Both the position numbers and the translations under genes were made by a program. This document shows positions 57,010-64,000 of a stretch of 64,000 nucleotides of DNA, piece by piece. The notes below the pieces were generated by a model. It ran no database searches and was not told the DNA's origin. It worked only from the letters and a program-made list of their open reading frames with translations. The DNA is taken from contig NZ_JANSGD010000002.1 of assembly GCF_024742075.1 (NCBI RefSeq), positions 62,001 through 126,000 of the forward strand, written 5' to 3'. Numbering within the stretch: position 1 is the stretch's first letter; each line of letters starts with the position of its first letter. Origin of the DNA: Facklamia sp. 7083-14-GEN3 (GTDB taxonomy: Bacteria; Bacillota; Bacilli; Lactobacillales; Aerococcaceae).

Positions 57010-57942
57010 ATGCAATTAGATTTTATGTCCACACTTCAAAGTGTGCTCGTCTTATTCATTCTTATTATCATTGGTTTTTTCGCTGGTAGGTTGAAAGTGA
57101 TTAGTGCCCAAGGTCAAAAAGATATTACGAACCTTGTTTTGTATATCACCATGCCGGCAACCATCTTTAATGCCATGCAATTAGACTTCAATATGGAGCG
57201 CGTACAAAGAGCTTTTACAATTTTAATAATTGTAGCCATTTGTTATACTGCAATGTTGATTTTCGGTTGGCTAGTTGCTAAACAAACTAAGCTAACCATC
57301 GCTGAGCAAGATGTTTTTAGAGTGGCCCTTCTTTTATCTAACACCTCTTTTATGGGTTACCCCATTGTCAGTAATCTCTTAGGAGAAGAAGCACTATTCT
57401 ATGCGGTTATCGGTGCTGGTTTTTTATTTGAAATTATCTCTTGGTCAATTGGTATTTATTTAATGGGAAGAAATGGCTCAGGTAAGGTAGCTTTTAATTG
57501 GAAAAAAATTGTCCTAAGTCCAGGCATCTTATCGATAGTCGTTGGTTTAATCTTCTTCCTTTTTAGTTGGCAGGTTCCTCAACCCTTGGATAAAGTTTTG
57601 AATATTTTAAGTCCTGCTACTTCACCGCTAGCCATGATTGTTGTTGGTTTAATTCTATCGCGTAGTAATGTTTCTAAAATCTTCGCTAATAAATTTCTAT
57701 ATGTTCAAGCATTCCTCAAACTTGTGTTTATTCCACTAATCATTCTCTTTACTTTAAAAGCGCTCAATTTCTCAAACTATGAGTTAATTATTCCGACTAT
57801 TATGTTAGGTATGCCTACAGCTTCTTATGTGGCTATGTTTGCGCAAAACTATGATAATCATCCTGAGTTTGCCAGTCAGATGGTCTTTATGACATCCTTA
57901 TTGTCGGTTGTATCCATTCCTTTAATTACACTACTCTTTTAA
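57010..57942 (+). CDS. AEC-family transporter
   Basis: The 310-aa protein has about ten membrane segments and the usual AEC features: an N-terminal LVLFILIIIGFFAGRL helix (split as LVLFILIIIGFF) and NLVLYITMPATIFNAM. A second half repeats the pattern (LGMPTASYVAMFA). AEC carriers move organic anions such as malate. In this island it might export oxamate or another end product, but this is a guess. It follows the hydrolase by 23 nt. Confidence 0.85.
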   Translation: MQLDFMSTLQSVLVLFILIIIGFFAGRLKVISAQGQKDITNLVLYITMPATIFNAMQLDFNMERVQRAFTILIIVAICYTAMLIFGWLVAKQTKLTIAEQDVFRVALLLSNTSFMGYPIVSNLLGEEALFYAVIGAGFLFEIISWSIGIYLMGRNGSGKVAFNWKKIVLSPGILSIVVGLIFFLFSWQVPQPLDKVLNILSPATSPLAMIVVGLILSRSNVSKIFANKFLYVQAFLKLVFIPLIILFTLKALNFSNYELIIPTIMLGMPTASYVAMFAQNYDNHPEFASQMVFMTSLLSVVSIPLITLLF

Positions 57943-57962
57943 ATCAAACCATTCATTCAAAT

Positions 57963-58008
57963 AAAAAAGCCCCTATGAACTAGAGTTTATCTAATTCTTA
58001 GGGGCTAT
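57963..58008 (-). terminator. terminator of allC-allP-allB
   Basis: AGCCCCTA (57968-57975) pairs with TAGGGGCT (57999-58006). The flanking A run gives T6 on the minus strand. It may also stop the convergent AEC transcript. Confidence 0.85.
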
Positions 58009-58043
58009 TCTTTTGGTATTAATACCGAACGAATATTAATGGA

Positions 58044-59408
58044 TTATTTAAATTCTCCGACAAATTCTTCTGTGACTCCCTTATCTTTGCTATAAACCTC
58101 ATGGCCTCTAACATAAGTAGCCATAACAGTTGCACCGATTTCGCTACCAATATAAGGACTGATCTTATTACGATATTCTAAATCTTCAGCAGCTAAGACA
58201 TAAGATTTATTAGGATCAATTAGAACGATATCTGCATCTTTACCTACAGATAAACTTCCTTTTGTATCATCAATACCGAAACGACGAGCTGGTTGTGTTG
58301 CAATCACTTGTGCAAATTGCTCAAGAGACATGCCACGCTTATTAACTGCTTCATCAAAGAAAACATCAACGTCATTTTGTACGCCTGAGATACCACCCCA
58401 AGCATCAAATGCATTTTCTTTATCTTTCAAGTCGGGTGTACATGGAGAATGGTCAGAGATTGATGAAATAATATCTCCTGAGAAGACATAATCCCATAAA
58501 CCATCTTGAGCTTCTTTATCACGGATTGGTGGTGAACATTTAGCCACATTTCCTATAGCATCTAATTGGTCTGTTGTGAAGTATAAATAGTGTAGACAAG
58601 TCTCACAAGTTACATCCACACCTTCTTGTTGTCCTTTAATAACTGCTTCCACACCTTCTGGACAAGCCACGTGACAGATGTGAATACGGCAACCTGTTTC
58701 TTTAGCAAAAAGAATTGCACGTTGGATAGGTTCTACCTCTGTAAAGACCGGACGAGTTGCCACATACTCTGATAATTTAGATTTACCTTCTGCTTTTGCT
58801 TTTTCACCTAAGCGGTCAGTAATCGCAGCATTTTCAGCATGAATGGCTAGGACTTTTCCTGTCTTAGCAATTTGTTTCATGCCTTCATAGAGTGAGTAGT
58901 CATCCACATTTTGGAAGTCTCCATCAATTGAACGGTCGCCACAAGTTGCCATAAAGCATTTATAAGCCGTTACACCGTTCTCATTTAATTCTTGAATACC
59001 ACCTGTTTCAACATTATAAGGTACAAGTCCTCCGAAAGAGAAAACATCCACCTTTAATTTACCTTGACCAGATTGGTATTTATCCTTAATACTCGCTTCA
59101 TCCGTTGTTGCTGGCACTTGGTTCAATGGCATCTCTAAGAAAGAAGTTACTCCTCCCTTAGCACAAGCAGAAGTTCCTGTAACATATCCTTCCCACTCAT
59201 CACGATAACCGCCGCCATTTTCAGTGATATGAACGTGACAGTCAAACATTCCCGGACTCACAATTAAGCCTTTAGCGTCAACCTCTTGATCAGCTGATAA
59301 GTTTTCGCCAATTGCAGCAATCTTTCCATCTTTAACTGCCAAATCGGTCACAACTGCGCCACTTTCTAAAATGACTTGACCATTCTTTATGACTAAATCA
59401 TATGACAT
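58044..59408 (-). CDS. allB: allantoinase
   Basis: AllB hydrolyses allantoin to allantoate. The 454-aa cyclic amidohydrolase has zinc motif DCHVHITENGG (about 57-67), the carbamylated Lys in TAYKCFMATCGD, HAENAAI, HICHVACPEG and the Asp motif ISDHSPCTPD. Lack of the dihydroorotase HFRQPG motif and the neighbours allP and allC support allantoinase. SD AGGAGG lies 7 nt before ATG. It is last in allC-allP-allB. Confidence 0.94.
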   Translation of the reverse strand: MSYDLVIKNGQVILESGAVVTDLAVKDGKIAAIGENLSADQEVDAKGLIVSPGMFDCHVHITENGGGYRDEWEGYVTGTSACAKGGVTSFLEMPLNQVPATTDEASIKDKYQSGQGKLKVDVFSFGGLVPYNVETGGIQELNENGVTAYKCFMATCGDRSIDGDFQNVDDYSLYEGMKQIAKTGKVLAIHAENAAITDRLGEKAKAEGKSKLSEYVATRPVFTEVEPIQRAILFAKETGCRIHICHVACPEGVEAVIKGQQEGVDVTCETCLHYLYFTTDQLDAIGNVAKCSPPIRDKEAQDGLWDYVFSGDIISSISDHSPCTPDLKDKENAFDAWGGISGVQNDVDVFFDEAVNKRGMSLEQFAQVIATQPARRFGIDDTKGSLSVGKDADIVLIDPNKSYVLAAEDLEYRNKISPYIGSEIGATVMATYVRGHEVYSKDKGVTEEFVGEFK

Positions 59409-59460
59409 AAAATAACCTCCTAATAGATTTTTATTAAGCGCCCAGAATAATTAAAGATCA

Positions 59461-60909
59461 TTACTCTGCACGATTTAATACTAAGTAAGTAAGTAATCCC
59501 ACAACAAAACCATCAATCCAAGAGATTTGGGATAGAAACTCTAGGACTGGGATAAATTGACCAACAATGGAAACAATAAATCCACAAACGGTTGCGATAT
59601 AAGCTTTTTTATTGACGCCAGAATAAGGATTGGCCGCTGCTTGCTCTGGTGAATAATATAAAAGATTCAAGTCAATCTTCTGTTTATCAACAAAGTAGAA
59701 ATGAGCAATCATAACACCGGCTACAGGTCCTAACAAGCTTCCAATATAGTTAAGGAAGACTAGAATGACACTTCCTGATTCCATAAATTTCCACGGCATA
59801 ATGATAAAACTGATAATACTTGCAACAATTACGCCTTTACGGTAATTAATTTTTTTTGGAAAAAGAGCTGTTAATTGGTAGGCAGCTGGAATAATATTAC
59901 CAGTCGCATTCGTTGAAACAGTCGTCATCAATAAGACAAATGAAGCCAGGAAAATAGCGGGCATAGAGTCCCATTGATTAATAATTTGTAAAACATCACC
60001 TTGATGCGAAACACCTGTGATTGCAGCACCATTTAAAACAGTGATACTTGCAAAAGCAAAAATGACATAGGCAACTAATAACGATAAGGTTTGCCCAATT
60101 GTTTGAGACTTTGTGGAAGTTGCGTTTTGAGTAAAGTCAGAAACACTTACTCCTGGAGCAGCCCAAACGGATAAGGTAGATGCAATAATAATCAGATAAG
60201 CTAGAGGGGTTGCAACCGATTGATTAGCAGCTGTCACATGGTCAAAAATTGGTCCAAATCCACCCGCTACACTTAATCCCCAAACAACCATCCCTCCAAA
60301 CACCACATAAATAAGCGGATTTAGTATGGCTGTAAACTTATTTAATACACGACCTCCTCCTAAGCCAATCATTACATTGACCAAGAAGAACACTACGAAT
60401 GATAAAAAGGCTGGTACAGAAAGGCCTAAAATATTAGTGCCTTCTCCAATATTCAAGAAACCTGGCCAAATTCTACTTACTAATATTAATAAAGCTTTCG
60501 AACCTGCATAGTTTTGAACCCCGAACCATGCAATAGCTGCCACAACTCCTCTTAGGAAGCCAGGCAATTTAGATCCTGCACTGCCATAAACTGAACGCAG
60601 ATGAATTGCAAATGGGATACCGTACATAGATCCTGCTTTTCCGTTAACTGTCATTAGACCCGCAACTGCTAGTCCCGCCAGAATGATAGCTAAAAACACG
60701 TGAATAGGTGCTACCCCTAAAGCAAGAAAACCACCAACGGTTAGATAGTTAGGGATATTGTGGACCGATCCCATCCAAAGGGTAAAGAAGTTAAGCGTTG
60801 ACATACTACGTTGTTCTGGCTTGTTAGGCAATATATCATCATTGGTATATCCCCTTGACTTAAATAAATCAATTTGTTCTTGTTTTACTAAGACATCATT
60901 ATGTTCCAT
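59461..60909 (-). CDS. allP: allantoin permease (NCS1 family)
   Basis: This 482-aa cation-coupled nucleobase/allantoin importer has about twelve membrane helices. The N-terminal FFTLWMGSVHNIPNYLTVGG segment (split as LWMGSVHNIPNY) and GIPFAIHLRSVYGSAGSKLPG are typical of NCS1 proteins. Position between allC and allB points to allantoin; the orthologue in Bacillus is PucI. SD GGAGG is present. Confidence 0.9.
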   Translation of the reverse strand: MEHNDVLVKQEQIDLFKSRGYTNDDILPNKPEQRSMSTLNFFTLWMGSVHNIPNYLTVGGFLALGVAPIHVFLAIILAGLAVAGLMTVNGKAGSMYGIPFAIHLRSVYGSAGSKLPGFLRGVVAAIAWFGVQNYAGSKALLILVSRIWPGFLNIGEGTNILGLSVPAFLSFVVFFLVNVMIGLGGGRVLNKFTAILNPLIYVVFGGMVVWGLSVAGGFGPIFDHVTAANQSVATPLAYLIIIASTLSVWAAPGVSVSDFTQNATSTKSQTIGQTLSLLVAYVIFAFASITVLNGAAITGVSHQGDVLQIINQWDSMPAIFLASFVLLMTTVSTNATGNIIPAAYQLTALFPKKINYRKGVIVASIISFIIMPWKFMESGSVILVFLNYIGSLLGPVAGVMIAHFYFVDKQKIDLNLLYYSPEQAAANPYSGVNKKAYIATVCGFIVSIVGQFIPVLEFLSQISWIDGFVVGLLTYLVLNRAE

Positions 60910-60932
60910 TATAAAAAGTCCTCCAAATTATT

Positions 60933-62159
60933 TTAATAGGCCAATTCTTTTAAGGCTTCTGCTAAAGCTTGTATCCCTTCAACAATATCTACCGCCTCGG
61001 TATGTTCTTCCGGATTGTGACTGATTCCTTTGATAGAAGGGACGAAGATCATAGCTGTTGGAACTTGTGGAGCAAAAATCTGTGAATCATGACCCGCTCC
61101 TGAATGCATGGTCTGATAATTTAATTGGTTAGTCTGACAAACTTTTTCTAAGACCTTAACAATCTTAGGATCCATTGGCACTGGTGGCTCATTCATCCAT
61201 AAATTCATTTCCACTTCAATCTCTTTTTCGTTACAATGTTTCTCAATAGTGGCTTCAATATATGCAGCAAATTCATCTAAAGCGTCTTGATCAGTATGTC
61301 TAGTATCTATTGAAAATTCCATTTCCCCTGGAACAACATTTACCACATTAGGCTTTACTTCTACATGGCCGAAAGTTACCACTAAAGGATCGCCAATTTC
61401 ATTTGCTTTATCAATGACTTCAGAAACAATTCTAGCGTAGCAGTCGATAACATCTTTACGATATTTCATTAAAGTGGTACCGGCATGATTAGCCTCACCC
61501 TTTAATTTTACGGTATAGCGTTTCTGACCTACGATAGCATTGACTATCCCAACTTTTTTACCGGCATTTTCCAAGAAATTTCCTTGTTCAATATGTAATT
61601 CAACGAAAGCATCAAATTTATTAAAACGCGGAGAATCTATTAAGTAATCAAAACCAGCTTCCTTCATAGCCGTCTCAAAGGGAATACCGTCATTATCCTT
61701 GATTGATTCAACATCTTCTTTTTTCGCTAGGCCAAAAATGTTTTTAGAACCCCAAAAGGCGTATGGAAAACGTGAACCTTCCTCTTCTGCCATCGAAACA
61801 ATCCGCAAAGATTTCTTTGGTTGACCGTATTCTTCAACCAACCCTTTAATCGCTAAATAGGCAGACATAATACCTAATTGACCATCTAAACGGCCTCCAT
61901 CTACAACCGTATCAATATGCGATCCTGAGGCAATAATTGAATCTGGTTCTTCACTTCCTTCAACTGTTGCAAACATATTTCCTACTTCATCGAACTCTAC
62001 CTTCATTCCTTCTTTTTCAAAAAGGTCTTTTAAAGCATTTTGAGCTTCAATCCAAGATTTACTATATAAAAGTCTTGTGGTACCTTTTCCTTCTTTATCT
62101 GAAATACTTGAAATCCAATCCATTTGACGATCGATTTCTGCTGGTGAAATTTTTATCAT
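60933..62159 (-). CDS. allC: allantoate amidohydrolase
   Basis: AllC removes ammonia and CO2 from allantoate to give (S)-ureidoglycine. The 408-aa M20-family metalloenzyme has ASGSHIDTVVDGG (metal His/Asp), the Glu pair in AEEEGSRFPYAFWGS and ELHIEQGNFLE. The dimerisation domain is followed by the C-terminal HSGAGHDSQ. GTG 62168 opens the frame, but ATG 62159 is 9 nt from SD AAAGG and is preferred. It is first in allC-allP-allB. Related enzymes act on N-carbamoyl amino acids; context decides. Confidence 0.92.
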   Translation of the reverse strand: MIKISPAEIDRQMDWISSISDKEGKGTTRLLYSKSWIEAQNALKDLFEKEGMKVEFDEVGNMFATVEGSEEPDSIIASGSHIDTVVDGGRLDGQLGIMSAYLAIKGLVEEYGQPKKSLRIVSMAEEEGSRFPYAFWGSKNIFGLAKKEDVESIKDNDGIPFETAMKEAGFDYLIDSPRFNKFDAFVELHIEQGNFLENAGKKVGIVNAIVGQKRYTVKLKGEANHAGTTLMKYRKDVIDCYARIVSEVIDKANEIGDPLVVTFGHVEVKPNVVNVVPGEMEFSIDTRHTDQDALDEFAAYIEATIEKHCNEKEIEVEMNLWMNEPPVPMDPKIVKVLEKVCQTNQLNYQTMHSGAGHDSQIFAPQVPTAMIFVPSIKGISHNPEEHTEAVDIVEGIQALAEALKELAY

Positions 62160-62203
62160 AGTTCGCACCCTTTCAAAATTTTGCCCATTTATATCTTAAG
62201 CAC

Positions 62204-62209
62204 ATTATA
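62204..62209 (-). promoter_or_regulatory. -10 of allC-allP-allB
   Basis: TATAAT on the minus strand. The -35 (TGAGAA at 17 bp) is poor, as at the other allantoin promoters. Confidence 0.7.
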
Positions 62210-62211
62210 GT

Positions 62212-62225
62212 GTAAAACGGTTTCA
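62212..62225 (-). promoter_or_regulatory. cre-like site at the allC promoter
   Basis: TGAAACCGTTTTAC on the minus strand matches 12 of 14 positions of the CcpA consensus TGWAANCGNTNWCA. It lies between -35 and -10, where CcpA would repress. The last two positions fail. Confidence 0.4.
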
Positions 62226-62262
62226 TTTCTCATTGTTAAATTTGCTCAAGATGACAATGGAA

Positions 62263-62281
62263 TTTGTCTAAAGTGAACAAA
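62263..62281 (-). promoter_or_regulatory. putative PucR operator before allC
   Basis: On the minus strand TTTGTTC-ACTTT-AGACAAA, centred at 62272, 63 bp upstream of the -10. It has the same half-site, same spacing and same promoter distance as the dyad at 56024-56042. Confidence 0.6.
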
Positions 62282-62326
62282 AAACAATATCTTTTATTTA
62301 TAATAAGAATTTCTAATTAAAAAAAG

Positions 62327-62358
62327 GCATTCACCTATTGTATAGGTGAATGCTTTTT
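62327..62358 (-). terminator. terminator of the histidine phosphatase gene
   Basis: A perfect 12-bp stem GCATTCACCTAT/ATAGGTGAATGC has T runs on both sides. It lies just after the phosphatase stop. Confidence 0.9.
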
Positions 62359-63045
62359 TTAATCGAATGTTTTATCCATAAACTGCTTGAGTTTAAAGCC
62401 GTCAGCTTCTTCTTGAATAATGACTACTCCTCCATTGCTCATCGACCGCATATTATAGAACTCATCGATGTGTTCTGTTTTTGGTAATAAAAATTGTAGA
62501 ATGTGACGAATATTGATACTGTGCCCGACAAATAGGACACAAGCCTCCGTATCAATTAGCTCTTCTAGCAATTTATCAATTCCTTTTTTTAGCCGTTTAC
62601 AATAAACAGTATAATCTTCTCCTTGACCGAGAGGGTCTGCATAACGTAATGTCATCAGCCGTTGCTTTTCTGTTGTATTTTTTAGCATATCTTCAACGGA
62701 ATCAAAATCCAAATAAGTTCTTAAGATATCCCAAGTTTTATAACTTTCCATACCCTCAAAGGATCCAAAGCTAATTTCTCGAAAGTCAGCCATTTCTTTA
62801 ATAGGAATCATCCAATTTGGATAGCTACTTTGCTCGATAATAATTTCAGCTGTTGTACGTGTTCTCTTTAAATCACTCACAATGGCCGCATCAAATTTCA
62901 CTTTACTTAAGCTTTTCCCCAAGTCTTTCACCATCTGAATTCCTTCAGGTGTTAATTGAGGGTCACACCAACCTTGAGTACGCGCATTCTTATTAAAAAA
63001 CGTTTCACCATGACGTACAAAATAAATAGTTAAACCTTTAGACAT
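62359..63045 (-). CDS. histidine phosphatase family protein (phosphoglycerate mutase-like)
   Basis: The 228-aa phosphatase has the phospho-His motif FVRHGETFFNKN (about 9-20), a second Arg in SDLKRTRTTAE, Glu in REISFGSFEGME and the second His in LFVGHSINIRH. It is similar to GpmB-type enzymes of lactic bacteria. Its substrate may be a sugar or nucleotide phosphate. It is a single gene, intact, unlike the broken relative at 36157-36708. Confidence 0.88.
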   Translation of the reverse strand: MSKGLTIYFVRHGETFFNKNARTQGWCDPQLTPEGIQMVKDLGKSLSKVKFDAAIVSDLKRTRTTAEIIIEQSSYPNWMIPIKEMADFREISFGSFEGMESYKTWDILRTYLDFDSVEDMLKNTTEKQRLMTLRYADPLGQGEDYTVYCKRLKKGIDKLLEELIDTEACVLFVGHSINIRHILQFLLPKTEHIDEFYNMRSMSNGGVVIIQEEADGFKLKQFMDKTFD

Positions 63046-63124
63046 CTTATCATTCCTTTAACTAATTTATGAATTTTATAGAACCCCATGCTATACTTAT
63101 TAAGATATTTGAGGAGGATAATCC

Positions 63125-64000
63125 ATGACCAACTTAGCATATTCTTATTACTACCAGAACTATCTAGAAAACTTCTCTATTGATCACCAACAAATTCAAG
63201 ACTTTTGTCAAAACTACAACCAAGCTCAATCTATAGAAAATCGTCAGATTAAATTAACAACCATTCAAGGCGTTTTGAAAGACTTTCAAGATAAGCAGCC
63301 AGTTTATTTAGCTATTTTACAGCAAGTGATCAAGCAAGACTTTTTACTTACAAATATTCAACTAAGTGATTGGCAACGGTTGGTCATTATGGTTGTCTGC
63401 CTTCAACCTCTAATTAATCTCTATAAAAGGAACAGCCTTCCTCTTAAAGTATTACGGGAAACACTTTCAGATCTTTTTTTGCGCGTTAACTTATCCCAAG
63501 GTGTTGGTTTGTCAGCAGATGATTTTGAGTGGTTAGCACGAATTTTTCGTCTTAGGATTTTTAAATTAGGAGAGCTTCAGTTTGAGTTTACTAACTTTAA
63601 TTCAGCTACTCTTCCTGAGGACATCTCATACATTAATAACGGCTATAAAATTCTTAAAGATAATCTCCCCATTATTAGTGTCCATATTATGCAAAATAGT
63701 CTGATTGATAAAAAACATAGCTTATCCTCTTTCGATCAAGCCATTCAATTTAAACAAGAGTTTCTAGCTGAATTTAATTACAACTACTTCTACTGCCACT
63801 CATGGTTATTAAATCCTAATAACAACTCATTACTCGATGCTGATAGTAAAATTCTATCGTTTGCCAAAAATTTTGAACTTTTAGCCTATTCATCTTGTCC
63901 CAAAATGGCGATTGAACGTATTTTTGGAACGAAAGAATTGTCATTGAAGAACTTACCACAACAAACAAGTCTGCAACGTAAGGCAATAATCAATTTGAAA
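63125..64000 (+). CDS. GNAT-like acyltransferase-domain protein, 3' end missing
   Basis: The frame runs 292 codons to the edge. It fits the Firmicutes proteins made of a NAT_N-like helical part (about 1-120) and a GNAT-like C-terminal domain: FRLRIFKLGELQFEF, an ISVHIMQN strand and CHSWLLNPN. The usual GEP-type loop after the HI strand is not obvious here (NSLIDKKHSLSSFDQA). SD GAGGAGG is 7 nt before ATG 63125. The acyl group and target are unknown. Confidence 0.7.
   Translation, partial: MTNLAYSYYYQNYLENFSIDHQQIQDFCQNYNQAQSIENRQIKLTTIQGVLKDFQDKQPVYLAILQQVIKQDFLLTNIQLSDWQRLVIMVVCLQPLINLYKRNSLPLKVLRETLSDLFLRVNLSQGVGLSADDFEWLARIFRLRIFKLGELQFEFTNFNSATLPEDISYINNGYKILKDNLPIISVHIMQNSLIDKKHSLSSFDQAIQFKQEFLAEFNYNYFYCHSWLLNPNNNSLLDADSKILSFAKNFELLAYSSCPKMAIERIFGTKELSLKNLPQQTSLQRKAIINLK

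Overview
The window is low-GC Firmicutes DNA, most likely order Lactobacillales. The signs are PDH with a double-lipoyl E2, class 1A PyrD, RpoY next to RNase J, a full comG operon, YqhY-NusB, and many TTG/GTG starts behind strong Shine-Dalgarno (SD) sites. A genus in or near Aerococcaceae is a guess; there is no rRNA to settle it.

Layout. 1-4564: pyruvate dehydrogenase operon pdhA-pdhB-pdhC-lpd (minus, lpd cut by the edge). 4.8-6.1 kb: tRNA-Arg(UCU) and a secreted double rhodanese. 6.2-20.6 kb: minus-strand housekeeping genes (efp, def, hflX, miaA, recN, tlyA, ispA, xseB, xseA, a DUF1002 exported protein, nusB, yqhY, a Xaa-Pro peptidase, rnjA, rpoY). 20.8-25.2 kb: comGA-GG (plus), the competence pseudopilus. 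25.2-30.6 kb: smpB, rnr, a carboxylesterase, secG, rlmN. 30.7-34.0 kb: pyrD-pyrB-pyrC behind an attenuator with a PyrR-like hairpin and a 17-codon leader ORF. 34.1-40.2 kb: mnmH/selU, a nucleoside phosphorylase with a truncated duplicate of its 5' end, a histidine phosphatase broken by an amber codon, two paralogous secreted proteins, proline iminopeptidase and a DUF4298 protein. 40.2-44.8 kb: three exact 477-bp-period tandem copies of a cold-shock gene plus a fourth copy 3.2 kb away; a GntR/ABC-2 transporter cassette, whose ATPase carries an in-frame stop, lies between copies three and four. 44.9-48.1 kb: double GNAT, DUF1722, a TspO-like membrane protein and an unknown 85-aa protein whose promoter contains a LexA box.

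48.2-62.2 kb is an allantoin-utilisation island. PucR-type regulator, allD, allE, allH and a natural AllF-AllG (FdrA-DUF1116) fusion form one minus-strand block. A hydrolase and an AEC transporter are divergent from it. allC, allP (permease) and allB form a second minus-strand operon. Together they would import allantoin and convert it through allantoate, ureidoglycine and ureidoglycolate to oxalurate, which the AllFGH oxamate carbamoyltransferase would split into oxamate and carbamoyl phosphate. A carbamate kinase is not in the window. Three promoters here have a good -10, a poor -35, and a TTTGTTC-N5-(GA/AG)ACAAA dyad centred 61-63 bp upstream of the -10, which suggests one activator, presumably the PucR protein.

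The right edge has a second histidine phosphatase and the start of an acyltransferase-like gene. No rRNA, CRISPR, prophage or intact insertion sequence was seen.
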